A stretch of 40,989 nt of DNA from a virus, in the IMG/VR virus record IMGVR_UViG_3300013131_004115, positions 1 to 40,989 of that record, one strand, 5' to 3'. Below, in pieces: positions 1 to 7,841 of this stretch. The translations under genes were made by a program, and so were the position numbers. Every line of letters starts with the position of its first letter. The stretch's first letter is position 1. Below the pieces are notes generated by a model that made no database searches, was not told the origin of the DNA, and saw only the letters and a program-made list of their open reading frames with translations.

Positions 1-1
1 A

Positions 2-1114
2 ACTCCTTTACTAGAAGCGCCTAAGAAAAAATATGATGATGTAATAGATGTTACGCCTGTACAATCTAAAACTCCTATACTAGAAGCACCCAAATCTATA
101 GCTCCATTAATGCTTGAGGGACCCAAGCAAAAAACTAATCCAACGCCTTCTATATTAGACACATCTAAGAAAATAGAGCAACCTTCGTCTTCTGGAACAA
201 TTTCAACAAAGCTTGTTGAAGATATAGCTAGTATTAAAAAGGCTATGTTAAATGATGGTATATTAGTTAAAGTTATAAATCCCGAAGAATTGAAATCTCA
301 GAGCGGTGGGGAAGGGGGTGGAGGAGTAGGAGCACTTGATGTTGCTAAATCTGGATTAGATGCTATTGGAGATATAGCAGGTAATGGCAAAGCCCCAGAT
401 AAAGCAGGGGGAAAAGTAAGTAAATTTTTGGGTATGGCTGGCAAAGCTGCAAAAGTATTAGGACCAGCGGCAGCAATAGCTGGAGCTGCTTACAGTGGTT
501 TCGAGGGATTTCAAAACACAGAACAGAATTTTGATCTCAAAGAAGGTGAAAAAGCTACAACAGGACAAAAAATATCATCAACCTTAGGTGGTATAGCTTC
601 CGGCGCAACTTTCGGATTATTAAGCGAAAAAACTGCTGCTCAAGGTATTCAAAAAGCAGGAAATGCTATTGGCTCATTTTTTGGAATAGGTAAAAAAGAT
701 GAGACACCTACTCCTGGTAAAATTGAAGAAAAGGGAATAAGAATAGCAGGCGAAGCATATATAGAAGGACAACCATTATCTGAAAAACAAATGGCAGTAA
801 TTGGTATGGCTAAAGATATGGGTAAACAATATCCGCCCGCAATCGAAGCACAATATAGTAAACAAAAGCAAGAGCTTGTTAATAAAATAACACCTGCAGA
901 GAAAAAAGATATAGCAACACCCATGTCTGAAATGAGTAGAGATAATGAAGATTTAAAACGTCAATCATCTGCTCCCACACTAGCGCCACCAATAGTTTCT
1001 AATGCAGTACAAACTAATAATACTCAAACACTGTCTCCTATTAAAGCTCAACCAAGAGGAACGATGAGTTCAGCATTAGAAAGATATGTGGATAGGGTAT
1101 CAGCGTTTGCATAA
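2..1114 (+). CDS. Large Gly/Ala-rich virion-type protein, C-terminal part (5' end outside window)
   Basis: The reading frame is open from base 2, so the first in-window ATG at 110 is not the start and only the C-terminal 370 residues or so are visible. The visible N-terminal end carries three short LLEAPK / ILEAPK / MLEGPK repeats. A Gly/Ala-rich hydrophobic stretch follows (nt 300-680, containing GGEGGGGVGAL and AGKAAKVLGPAAAIAGAA), then a charged region and an Asn/Gln/Ser-rich tail ending ALERYVDRVSAFA. Composition resembles the C-terminus of large virion or tape-measure-like proteins, but I recognise no domain and the family is inferred only from style. It is the only plus-strand gene and converges on the minus-strand genes, ending at a strong terminator. 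Confidence 0.55.
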   Translation, partial: TPLLEAPKKKYDDVIDVTPVQSKTPILEAPKSIAPLMLEGPKQKTNPTPSILDTSKKIEQPSSSGTISTKLVEDIASIKKAMLNDGILVKVINPEELKSQSGGEGGGGVGALDVAKSGLDAIGDIAGNGKAPDKAGGKVSKFLGMAGKAAKVLGPAAAIAGAAYSGFEGFQNTEQNFDLKEGEKATTGQKISSTLGGIASGATFGLLSEKTAAQGIQKAGNAIGSFFGIGKKDETPTPGKIEEKGIRIAGEAYIEGQPLSEKQMAVIGMAKDMGKQYPPAIEAQYSKQKQELVNKITPAEKKDIATPMSEMSRDNEDLKRQSSAPTLAPPIVSNAVQTNNTQTLSPIKAQPRGTMSSALERYVDRVSAFA

Positions 1115-1140
1115 AAAAAGGGAGCTAGGCTCCCTTTTTT
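1113..1140. terminator. Bidirectional rho-independent terminator between convergent genes
   Basis: The palindrome AAAAAAGGGAGC-TA-GGCTCCCTTTTTT begins at the stop codon of the plus-strand gene. A GC-rich stem flanked by an A-run and a T-run works in both directions. It separates the plus-strand gene from the minus-strand gene ending at 1154. Confidence 0.9.
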
Positions 1141-1153
1141 GTTGACTACTAAA

Positions 1154-1381
1154 TTACTTCTTAGCAGGATCGGCTTTAGGAGCGTCCTTCTTTGGCTCCT
1201 CTTTCTTTTCTTCTACTGGCTTACCGTCTTTACCAACAGGCTTTACCTTTGGCTTAACAGGTTCTTCTTTCTTTGCTTCTGCTTTAGGAGCATCCTTCTT
1301 TGGCTCCTCTTTCTTAGCATCAGCTGCATAAACTCCAGTAATAAGACCAAGTGCTGCGAAAAGTGCAATTAAAGTTTTCAT
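1154..1381 (-). CDS. Small secreted Lys/Glu/Pro-rich protein
   Basis: The 75-residue product starts with a clear Sec signal peptide (MKTLIALFAALGLITGVYA, probable cleavage after YA). The mature part is low-complexity, Lys/Glu/Pro/Ala only, with the imperfect repeat KKEEPKKDAPKA at both ends. A good Shine-Dalgarno (AAAGGAAAC) precedes the ATG. It would be exported to the periplasm and is probably disordered there. It is the last gene of the minus-strand run, after gp32. I do not recognise a family. Low-complexity Lys-rich exported peptides occur in bacteria, so host origin is possible. Confidence 0.7.
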   Translation of the reverse strand: MKTLIALFAALGLITGVYAADAKKEEPKKDAPKAEAKKEEPVKPKVKPVGKDGKPVEEKKEEPKKDAPKADPAKK

Positions 1382-1436
1382 AAAAGTTTCCTTTTAAAGT
1401 TTAAAATAATAGGTCGTCATCCTTAGCGATTCATGA

Positions 1437-1451
1437 TCTGAATTAGTCAGA
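1437..1451. other. Small hairpin in the gap after gp32
   Basis: TCTGA-ATTAG-TCAGA forms a 5-bp stem with a 5-nt loop in the 100-nt gap between gp32 and the small secreted protein. There is no T-run, so it is not a convincing terminator. It could be an RNA-processing or 3'-end stability element. Confidence 0.3.
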
Positions 1452-1481
1452 CGGATACTCGCATACAGCTTGGACTAGCTA

Positions 1482-2402
1482 TCAGTCATCGTTTGCCAAT
1501 TTGGCAAAATAAGATAACGATTCTTCGTCGTCATCAAAATCTACTTCTTTAGGTGGCGCCTTTGCTGCAGGTTTAGATACAACCTGCGCTTTTGGAGCAG
1601 GTGCCATCGGTTCATCTAGTTCTACTTCTTCGGCTCTACGAGCAGCTGGTGCTGTAGTACCCGACAATACTGTTTCTAATTTTTGCTTCAAGAAATCATA
1701 AGTCTTGAAGTGCTTGGGATCAAGGAATTCTGTAAGTGAATATTGCTTACTCCAGATTGCCTCGATACGATCATCGTTATCTGCTACTGGGCTAGGAGAA
1801 TCAAACTCAGATTTATCATAATTACGATAACCCTCAACATTACGAATCTTAAGTTTGAAGTTTGCTCCTTCCCAGAAGTCAAATGGGTTAATTGGTTTCT
1901 CATCTTCGAATTGTGGTTGAGAAACATCTTTAATCTTGTCAAAAATTTTCTTACCAAATCTGAATAAGAAAACTTTTCCTTCATTCTCAGGATTAGCGGC
2001 ATCCTTAATAACAAGAATATTTGTAATGTAATTTAATTTACGCTTTTGCTTACGAGCTGTTTCTTTATCTGCTTCACTACCACTATTCCATAGTTTAGTA
2101 TTAAGCTCAGAAACAGGGTCAGTCTGACCAATAGTGGTCAATGAATTTTCAATGTACCATTTACCTGATGGACCTTGGAAACCATGAGACCAAATACGAA
2201 CCCAGGGAAGTTCTTCACCTTTAGGAGGTGCAAGAAAACGAATAACTGCATATCCGTTACCTGCCTTGTCTACCGCAGGAACCCAAAAGCGATCATCGCC
2301 TTTTGCTTCAGATTGGGGATTAGAAATCTTCTCAACCTCTTTCATTAGTGTATCAAAACCACCACGAGATTTGCGAAGATCGGATAGAGATGTAAATGCC
2401 AT
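1482..2402 (-). CDS. 32: gp32-like single-stranded DNA-binding protein
   Basis: The 306-residue product is the T4 gp32 orthologue, which coats ssDNA at the phage replication fork and organises recombination and repair. Evidence seen: a basic N-terminal cooperativity segment (SLSDLRKSRGG), the OB-fold core with LNYITNILVIKD and GKVFLFRFGKKIFDKI, then NPFDFWEGANFKLKIR, and a disordered Ala/Pro-rich linker ending in an acidic tail (VDFDDDEESL...ANDD) that recruits partner proteins. The Zn-ribbon cysteines of T4 gp32 are absent: the corresponding segment (about residues 85-115) has no Cys. The start has a GGAG Shine-Dalgarno (CGGAGTAATACAAATG). It lies downstream of gp33 and gp59 as in T4, here with two extra small genes between. 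Confidence 0.95.
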   Translation of the reverse strand: MAFTSLSDLRKSRGGFDTLMKEVEKISNPQSEAKGDDRFWVPAVDKAGNGYAVIRFLAPPKGEELPWVRIWSHGFQGPSGKWYIENSLTTIGQTDPVSELNTKLWNSGSEADKETARKQKRKLNYITNILVIKDAANPENEGKVFLFRFGKKIFDKIKDVSQPQFEDEKPINPFDFWEGANFKLKIRNVEGYRNYDKSEFDSPSPVADNDDRIEAIWSKQYSLTEFLDPKHFKTYDFLKQKLETVLSGTTAPAARRAEEVELDEPMAPAPKAQVVSKPAAKAPPKEVDFDDDEESLSYFAKLANDD

Positions 2403-2435
2403 TTGTATTACTCCGTATTTGCGTTGTATAAAATT

Positions 2436-2621
2436 TTAGCGTCGTTTGATTTTTGTATAAGTATCATACTCAAGAAACTCATCAAATTCTGCATCATCTT
2501 TTCTCGATGATACTACATTATATATTAATTTTCGATGCTTGTCTAGTTTATTTTTGGAAGATTTGATCTTATGTAATCTTTTTTCGCGATCATAATCGTC
2601 AAACCGTTTTGTGTCACCCAT
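2436..2621 (-). CDS. Small basic hypothetical protein between gp59 and gp32
   Basis: A 61-residue, highly charged protein: a Lys/Arg-rich N-terminal two thirds (KRFDDYDREKRLHKIK) followed by an acidic patch (DDAEFDEFLEYD) and a basic end (KIKRR). It has no Cys, no membrane segment and no recognisable domain. It sits in the tight replication operon 6 nt after the preceding gene and 33 nt before gp32. A nucleic-acid or replication-protein contact role is plausible from charge and position only. Confidence 0.7.
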   Translation of the reverse strand: MGDTKRFDDYDREKRLHKIKSSKNKLDKHRKLIYNVVSSRKDDAEFDEFLEYDTYTKIKRR

Positions 2622-2627
2622 ATGATT

Positions 2628-2867
2628 TTAAACTTCCTCGTCTCTATTATTAACCACAATGTATGGCCATGCTGAAATTCTTTTGGTTAATTCCTGCTGA
2701 TTTCTAGCTAGCTTTATTAAATACCTTTGTGTTTCTTTTATTGATTCAATTTGAGTATTGAGACTATCTACCATAGCATTAATTTGCTCGTTTATTCGAA
2801 TTAATTCTGTTTCAATGTTGGTTAGTCTCTGCGCCGTCATATCCAAATCGTCTTCTAATAATTTCAT
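2628..2867 (-). CDS. Small coiled-coil protein overlapping the end of gp59
   Basis: The 79-residue product has a heptad-like pattern through residues 8-60 (LTNIETELIRINEQINAMV and following), so a coiled-coil oligomer is expected. Its first 56 nt overlap the 3' end of gp59 in another frame, indicating translational coupling. A GGATAAATTTA sequence precedes the ATG. I do not recognise a family. Its position inside the gp33-gp59-gp32 run, where T4 has no gene, makes an accessory replication role possible but unproven. Confidence 0.7.
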   Translation of the reverse strand: MKLLEDDLDMTAQRLTNIETELIRINEQINAMVDSLNTQIESIKETQRYLIKLARNQQELTKRISAWPYIVVNNRDEEV

Positions 2868-3444
2868 TAAATTTATCCTTATCTATTACAAGGAACGGTC
2901 TATACTTTTTAATTAGTCTTGATATATCGGGCCAAACAATAGTGTCACTAATTTCTGTATCGAATTTGTTAACCAACCCATATAATTTGTCCAGTATTAC
3001 TAGTGTTTCTATTGTTATGCTTTTTCTCAAATATGCCTTAATTATATATGGATGTTCGCCTTTTGCACAATTGAAAAGATCACCAAACTGCTTTTTGCTC
3101 TCTTCCAATTCCTCTAAAAGTTTATCTAAATCTTGCGTGAAATTATATGACAAACTTTCTACTCTTTTCTTCCAAAGAATATAGGTCTCTTTTGCTTCTG
3201 TATCAAATACTCCGCCCCACCGATCTCCAGAAACGAAATTAGCAATAAGAAAATTAGCTACTTCTTCGTCTGTATAAGTTTTTGCTACTTTATTTATTGC
3301 ATACAAATCTTTTCTTTTAGCAAAAGCTTGTCTGGTTGCTCTAACTTTCCCCTTCTGTTCAATAACATCATATTTGTCTGTTGTAAAATGTAACTTTAAT
3401 GCCAAGTAATACTTATAAACTTCAAATGCATCCATTACGATCAT
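2812..3444 (-). CDS. 59: gp59-like loader of the replicative helicase
   Basis: The 210-residue product (T4 gp59 is 217) matches gp59, which binds fork DNA and gp32 and loads the gp41 helicase. Visible landmarks are AFEVYKYYLALKLHFTTDKYDVI near the N-terminus (T4: SVYKLYLMIKQHMNGKYDVI), a KRKDLYAINKVAKTY segment, ANFLIANFVSGDRWGG, and the all-helical C-domain with ETLVILDKLYGLVNKFD. It overlaps gp33 by ATGA at the start. A second ATG three codons in is an alternative start. Order gp33-gp59-gp32 is exactly that of T4. Confidence 0.9.
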   Translation of the reverse strand: MIVMDAFEVYKYYLALKLHFTTDKYDVIEQKGKVRATRQAFAKRKDLYAINKVAKTYTDEEVANFLIANFVSGDRWGGVFDTEAKETYILWKKRVESLSYNFTQDLDKLLEELEESKKQFGDLFNCAKGEHPYIIKAYLRKSITIETLVILDKLYGLVNKFDTEISDTIVWPDISRLIKKYRPFLVIDKDKFNEIIRRRFGYDGAETNQH

Positions 3445-3704
3445 ATAGGTAATTTACCCCTTCGTTTTAGTAAATTTGCTTCTTCCGCCTCAATCTGAAT
3501 TTTATCCTTTAAAGATTGATTCACCAATGAGGCAACTGAAGAAACATCAATGTCAATATTATTACAATAATCTATGATAGCATCCATATAACCGATTTTT
3601 TCTTTGGCTACTTTTTCTTCTATGTGCAGAGAAAATTCATTTGCCGATCTAAATCTTTTAGTTATTATAATGCCATCGGTTAACTTATTAAATTCTTCAA
3701 TCAT
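3441..3704 (-). CDS. 33: gp33-like late-transcription co-activator
   Basis: The 87-residue product, just upstream of gp59 as in T4, matches the short gp33 of marine T4-like phages. Seen: FSLHIEEKVAKEKIGYMDAI, then a helical IDIDVSSVASLVNQSLKDKIQIEAEEANLL. In T4, gp33 bridges the beta-flap of host RNA polymerase and the gp45 sliding clamp and enables late transcription with gp55. It is coupled at both ends by ATGA overlaps. Late promoter motifs (TATAAATA) elsewhere in the window fit a working gp33/gp55 system. The call leans heavily on position and length. Confidence 0.8.
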   Translation of the reverse strand: MIEEFNKLTDGIIITKRFRSANEFSLHIEEKVAKEKIGYMDAIIDYCNNIDIDVSSVASLVNQSLKDKIQIEAEEANLLKRRGKLPI

Positions 3705-4036
3705 TTAAATAGCACCAAAGCTAGCATAATTGCGTGTGCTAAAAATCCACAACCAATAGTAATCACGTTAAGCATATCCTTTAAAATTGCTGCACGAATA
3801 AACAATAAAGATAATCCTCCCCAAATAAACAATACCAGATCAATAGGAGGAGTTTTGTCAGACAATCCCGCCATCAAAGCAATCATTGTGGGAACAATAG
3901 ATGCATGAATTAAAATTATTGCAACCCAAGTAATAGTTTCTGCAGTAGCAGCTGTTACATGAGTTCTAAAATATTCTACAATCTTTTGCACATTAAATAA
4001 ATTTATATCTTTAATTTTTTGTACTAAATTGTTCAT
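3701..4036 (-). CDS. Small integral membrane protein
   Basis: The 111-residue product has an amphipathic N-terminal part (residues 1-32) followed by three hydrophobic segments: about 35-60 (ITWVAIILIHASIVPTMIAL), 66-84 and 90-110. It should sit in the inner membrane. I recognise no family. It overlaps gp33 by ATGA, so it is expressed with the replication genes. Small phage membrane proteins near this locus can affect lysis timing or superinfection, but nothing here shows that. Confidence 0.7.
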   Translation of the reverse strand: MNNLVQKIKDINLFNVQKIVEYFRTHVTAATAETITWVAIILIHASIVPTMIALMAGLSDKTPPIDLVLFIWGGLSLLFIRAAILKDMLNVITIGCGFLAHAIMLALVLFK

Positions 4037-4044
4037 TTGAAACC

Positions 4045-4743
4045 TTATGTTCTGGTTGAATAATCTCTTTGTATTTTAAGAGATTTGAAAAAAGGATTTA
4101 ATCTTACATATGTAGAATTTGTCCTTTGAAGATATAATATCTTATCACAAATAGCTCTATCCGCAGGCATAACACCAAATTGATTACAAAATTCTATTAG
4201 TTTTTTAGCTCCCTTTGGTTTAAGAATGTATCCATATGCTCCTCTAAAACTAAAAGTACCTATAGTTTCGGTTAACTTGTCTTTGGGATAAAAACTATTA
4301 ATAGGATACTCAGATACTCCATTTTTTTCTATTTTTACATTCTGATTATACTTTAAAAAATGTTCTTCACTATCTGAAGGCAAGTTAGAATTAAATGGTA
4401 TAAAGGCATCTAAATGACATACTTCTTTTATATCCATATCAATTATTTTAGGATCTTTCAACACTAAGGCATCGTGTTCGAGAATTAAATATGATTCTAA
4501 ATCTTCACTACATTTTTTCCATAAACTCCAATGACTTAAAAAACAACCAATAGTTCCTAGTGTAATATGTTTTTGATTATTATTAACTTTTAAGTAAAAT
4601 CTAGATAAATCTTTTATATCTGTAATTCGTATGCCATCAAAAAATTTAGCATTGATATTTAAATTATTGCATGAAACCATAGTTTCTTCAGCTAAATTAC
4701 AAGAAAAATTATTTTCTTTCAATCTTATAATATAAGTTTTCAT
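4045..4743 (-). CDS. GT25-family glycosyltransferase
   Basis: The protein resembles glycosyltransferase family 25 (LPS galactosyltransferase type). It has the N-terminal MKTYIIRLKE strand, the LGTIGCFLSHWSLWKKC block, and LILEHDALV, the DxD-like metal site of GT25 (usually EDD). A later RGAYGYILKPKGAKKL segment corresponds to the acceptor half. It would transfer a sugar in the cytosol onto a lipid-linked or LPS glycan. I take the ATG at 4743, which overlaps the stop of the oxygenase gene as TAATG. A start 12 nt upstream is possible. It belongs to a three-gene set with the oxygenase and carbamoyltransferase. Confidence 0.85.
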   Translation of the reverse strand: MKTYIIRLKENNFSCNLAEETMVSCNNLNINAKFFDGIRITDIKDLSRFYLKVNNNQKHITLGTIGCFLSHWSLWKKCSEDLESYLILEHDALVLKDPKIIDMDIKEVCHLDAFIPFNSNLPSDSEEHFLKYNQNVKIEKNGVSEYPINSFYPKDKLTETIGTFSFRGAYGYILKPKGAKKLIEFCNQFGVMPADRAICDKILYLQRTNSTYVRLNPFFKSLKIQRDYSTRT

Positions 4744-5306
4744 TAAGCAGCCCAAGATACAAAAGAATATCTAACCCCTTGCCTAACCGGTTCTACTCTA
4801 TGCGGAAAAAGAAAACTTGAGGGAAATACCATGATATCACCTGCCCTAAGTTCAATTTTTGTATTTTCAAAAAACACTAATTCACCACCTTCGTAATTAT
4901 TATTTAAAGCGCCCAGAACACTTAATACAGGCACACCCTTTACCTTTCCGTCGAACATAGAATAAATATGATCACAATGTAAGTCCATACTAGTATTTTC
5001 TAAATATCTATTTATTCTAACAGTAGTAATAGTTTTTACTGCTCTAAAATAAGGCAACCTTAAAAACTTTAAGTAATCATCTATTGCTGTTAAAATAAAA
5101 CTACGTAATCCAGATTTATCTTCTATATCAGCATTTTTAGAAATTTCCAAATCGTAGGAATTAGTTTTCATTTTCCCAGAAAAATTATTATAATATGCAT
5201 GTTTATTATACTCAATATTTTCTACATAATCACTTAAAAAAAGTAAATGATTTTTTGGAATTATATCCTTGAAAATTACTATATAATCATCTAAACTTTT
5301 ACGCAT
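4743..5306 (-). CDS. 2-oxoglutarate/Fe(II)-dependent oxygenase (prolyl-hydroxylase-like)
   Basis: The 187-residue product has the double-stranded beta-helix signatures of 2OG-Fe(II) oxygenases: LHCDHIY (HxD iron ligands), EGGELVFFE, GDIMVFPSSFLFPHRVEPV (distal His) and GVRYSFVSW (Arg for 2OG). Such enzymes hydroxylate proteins or small molecules using O2 and 2OG. It overlaps the carbamoyltransferase by 8 nt and abuts the GT25 gene, so the three are probably co-translated and act on one pathway, perhaps a modified surface sugar. The substrate cannot be read from sequence. Confidence 0.88.
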   Translation of the reverse strand: MRKSLDDYIVIFKDIIPKNHLLFLSDYVENIEYNKHAYYNNFSGKMKTNSYDLEISKNADIEDKSGLRSFILTAIDDYLKFLRLPYFRAVKTITTVRINRYLENTSMDLHCDHIYSMFDGKVKGVPVLSVLGALNNNYEGGELVFFENTKIELRAGDIMVFPSSFLFPHRVEPVRQGVRYSFVSWAA

Positions 5307-6963
5307 TTAATAAAACTTTCTCATCATCAAAATAAATGTAATCTAATTTACTATTATTTAGTAATTGAATTGCATCTTGTTTAGTTTGAATTAAAGGTCT
5401 GCCTGCTAAATTTAAACTTGTGTTTAATAGAACCGGGCATCCCGTTACATTATAAAATGCCAGTAATAAATTATATAAAAATCCATCTTCCTTATCAATA
5501 GTTTGTATTCTACAAGACCCATCAACATGAATGACAGCAGGAAATAGATTTTTTCCTTCTTCGTTTGATGTGAAATTAATTGTCATATGTGGGGAATCGT
5601 TTAGCCCCTCAGTAAAAAAGTATTTTTTAAATTCTGATCTAAGTATCACACCGGCAAAAGGTCTGTACCATTCTCGTTTTTTTATATTATTTACAATATT
5701 TCTGGCTTCATATTCTCTAGGATCAAATAGAATTGATCTATGCCCTAGTGCTCTTGGACCAGCTTCGGGTGCACCGTTAAAAATACCTAGGCTTTTTTGA
5801 TTCACTAATAAATCAACTAAATCTTTAATTTTTACTTTTTTACCAATATTGTTTCTTAACTTCTCTTTCTCATTATAAAAATGAAAAAAGGTATCTTTAA
5901 CTGGAACAGGCAAAGTTGAGGTTACCTCAAAATACTTTTTATAGCAAGCACCAATAGTAATACCAGTGTCATCTGCTACTGGCTCGAAATAAAAATTAAT
6001 TTTGGGTAAATTTTTTATATAGAAATTATTAGCAACAACATTTAATCCATACCCACCAACAATACAAACGTTATAAACTTGATATAGGTTAGTATATTTT
6101 TCTATTAGATTAAGAACTTGTTGTTGAGTCTGAGTTTGTACTTCTAGAGCTCTATCTGCATAAAACTGAAAATTATCTTTAGTTATTTCTTTTGTAATTT
6201 TTTTCCAATAATTTTTGAATACCACTGATTCTAAATTATCTTTGTTATGAATGAAAAAACTATTTTGGATATTACCATCTAAATCGAAATAAGAATGGTC
6301 AATTTTTTTTCCATAGGAGGATAATCCCATAGTTTTTCCATTTTCAAGTGGATGTTGTCCTATTAATGTTGTAGCAGCTTCATATACTTTAACTATACTA
6401 AACGAAGAGTTTGCCTTAATATCACAATCTTGAAAATTACTAGTTAAAAAATGTTTAATCTCATAAGGATCTACTTTAGAAGAACACCAATAGTTCTTAT
6501 AAACAGGTTTACATTTATTTTTTTGGTCAAATAAAAATATACTCTCAGCTTCTCTTGCTAAAAAACTATTTTTGGATGTATACAAACATGCCCCGTTTCT
6601 ATCCACCACAAAAACTAAAGATTTATCAAATTTACTATTTACGTAAGCTAACCAAGCGTGCAAATCATGATGAGAATTTTCACAAAATGTCTCGTAAGTT
6701 TTTACTCGCCTATACTTTTTAATAATAGTTTCAAAAATAGTGCGGCTAGATTCATTTATATCATCTAAAGACGGTGTAAGAAATAAACTATAATCTATAT
6801 CTTGATTTGGATAGTTTTCAAAATACGCTATTAAACTTTTTATAGGATTTGAATCTCTTTTAATTTTAGAAAATCTTTCTTCTTTTCCAAAAAATTCAAT
6901 TTCACCATTATTAAGTACACAAACAGAACTATCATGGGTAATATTATAAGATAAAATTCTCAT
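5299..6963 (-). CDS. NodU/TobZ-family O-carbamoyltransferase
   Basis: The 554-residue product matches the NodU/CmcH family (usual length about 550-600), which transfers carbamoyl from carbamoyl phosphate to sugar or antibiotic hydroxyls via carbamoyl-AMP. N-terminal domain: ITHDSSVCVLNNGEIEF, KEERFSKIKRD, ENSHHDLHAWLAYV, GKTMGLSSYGK and GGYGLNVVANN. C-terminal domain: APEAGPRALGHRSILFDPR, then VTGCPVLLNTSLNLAGRP. All family blocks look intact, so the enzyme should be active. It starts right after SleB (TGA-T-ATG) without a clear Shine-Dalgarno, suggesting coupling. Beside a GT25 and a 2OG oxygenase, it probably carbamoylates a surface glycan. Confidence 0.92.
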   Translation of the reverse strand: MRILSYNITHDSSVCVLNNGEIEFFGKEERFSKIKRDSNPIKSLIAYFENYPNQDIDYSLFLTPSLDDINESSRTIFETIIKKYRRVKTYETFCENSHHDLHAWLAYVNSKFDKSLVFVVDRNGACLYTSKNSFLAREAESIFLFDQKNKCKPVYKNYWCSSKVDPYEIKHFLTSNFQDCDIKANSSFSIVKVYEAATTLIGQHPLENGKTMGLSSYGKKIDHSYFDLDGNIQNSFFIHNKDNLESVVFKNYWKKITKEITKDNFQFYADRALEVQTQTQQQVLNLIEKYTNLYQVYNVCIVGGYGLNVVANNFYIKNLPKINFYFEPVADDTGITIGACYKKYFEVTSTLPVPVKDTFFHFYNEKEKLRNNIGKKVKIKDLVDLLVNQKSLGIFNGAPEAGPRALGHRSILFDPREYEARNIVNNIKKREWYRPFAGVILRSEFKKYFFTEGLNDSPHMTINFTSNEEGKNLFPAVIHVDGSCRIQTIDKEDGFLYNLLLAFYNVTGCPVLLNTSLNLAGRPLIQTKQDAIQLLNNSKLDYIYFDDEKVLLNA

Positions 6964-6964
6964 A

Positions 6965-7498
6965 TCATTTGTAAAAAATATGGTTACCTATGGTAGCAAT
7001 TTTTTGTTTGTTCCATTTAGGGTTGACATAGTTTGCATGATAATACATTGCCTCTTCAAGCACATCTAATCTAAAACCTTCAAGCAAAACCTTTTTAGCT
7101 ACACCATAACATTCATTTAATGCTTCTTGGTGTAATGGTCTTTTTCTTGTTACTGCTTCACAATACCAACTGAATTGACATACTACTTTTTCCATAAAAA
7201 CATTTTTTTGATATACTACTTTACAAACGTCACTTGGAAATAATCCCGATGCTGCTCTATTTAATGTAACTTGTGCAACTGCTACTTTACCCTCAAACGA
7301 TTCTTTAGCTGCCTCATAGTAAATATTATATGCCAAGCATTCTAGTTGTTTTTCTCTTTCTGCCATTGTAGTATATTTAGTTTGTACTTTAGCATTATTT
7401 TTTAATGATTCAAGTTTATATTCTACAAACTTATAGAAAAAATTACCTAATATAACAGCAGCAAAGCATACTAAGAAAATCTTTAGTAACTTGTCCAT
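6965..7498 (-). CDS. SleB-type cell-wall hydrolase with N-terminal signal-anchor
   Basis: The 177-residue product has an N-terminal hydrophobic segment (residues 4-22, KLLKIFLVCFAAVILGNFF) and a C-terminal Hydrolase_2/SleB domain: LAYNIYYEAAKES with the catalytic Glu, VAVAQVTLNRA, VCQFSWYC, EAMYYHANYVNPKW and GNHIFY. SleB enzymes are lytic transglycosylases acting on peptidoglycan. The N-terminal segment suggests membrane-anchored export, possibly a SAR-like endolysin or virion-independent wall remodeller. A second lytic enzyme (GH19) is encoded at 11476-12108. The ATG is preceded by TAGGA and, further upstream, by a GC hairpin. Confidence 0.88.
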   Translation of the reverse strand: MDKLLKIFLVCFAAVILGNFFYKFVEYKLESLKNNAKVQTKYTTMAEREKQLECLAYNIYYEAAKESFEGKVAVAQVTLNRAASGLFPSDVCKVVYQKNVFMEKVVCQFSWYCEAVTRKRPLHQEALNECYGVAKKVLLEGFRLDVLEEAMYYHANYVNPKWNKQKIATIGNHIFYK

Positions 7499-7510
7499 TA
7501 AAATTCCTAA

Positions 7511-7525
7511 GGGGGCAGAGCCCCC
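7511..7525. other. GC hairpin upstream of the SleB gene
   Basis: GGGGGC-AGA-GCCCCC, a 6-bp all-GC stem, lies 13 nt before the SleB start and just after the preceding stop codon. No T-run follows on the minus strand, so it is a weak terminator at best. It may attenuate read-through or modulate translation of the lysis gene. Confidence 0.5.
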
Positions 7526-7530
7526 ATAAA

Positions 7531-7800
7531 TTATTTCTTAGAAGATTTTTCTAAGGTGAGAGGAAGTTGTGATACAAAACCATTAAGAATCTGAGCTTTA
7601 TTAATGATTTCAGCTTCTGTTGGATAATGAGGATATCCAGGATGATCTGGTGGTTGTGTTCCAGCGTGACGGGCATTTTCTACTTTAGTAGTCCAGTCAT
7701 TGGAAATAGATTCACGTTTACCATAATAATCTTGCTCAAGCATGGTCTGAGCCATTTTAAGAAGCTCTAACCTAATTTCAAACGGTGACATATTACTCAT
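7531..7800 (-). CDS. Conserved small T4-like phage protein of unknown function
   Basis: The 89-residue product has an N-terminal helix (PFEIRLELLKMAQTMLEQDYY), a Pro-rich middle (PPDHPGYPHYP) and a helical C-terminal half ending in basic residues. The opening SNMSPFEIRLELLKMA resembles a small conserved protein of T4-like marine phages. No function is known to me. It has no Cys, no membrane segment and no signal peptide. The start carries a strong Shine-Dalgarno (AAGGAG, 7 nt spacing). Confidence 0.75.
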   Translation of the reverse strand: MSNMSPFEIRLELLKMAQTMLEQDYYGKRESISNDWTTKVENARHAGTQPPDHPGYPHYPTEAEIINKAQILNGFVSQLPLTLEKSSKK

Positions 7801-7841
7801 TTACTACTCCTTGTGTTTGTGTGTGAAAAATGGTGGATTTA

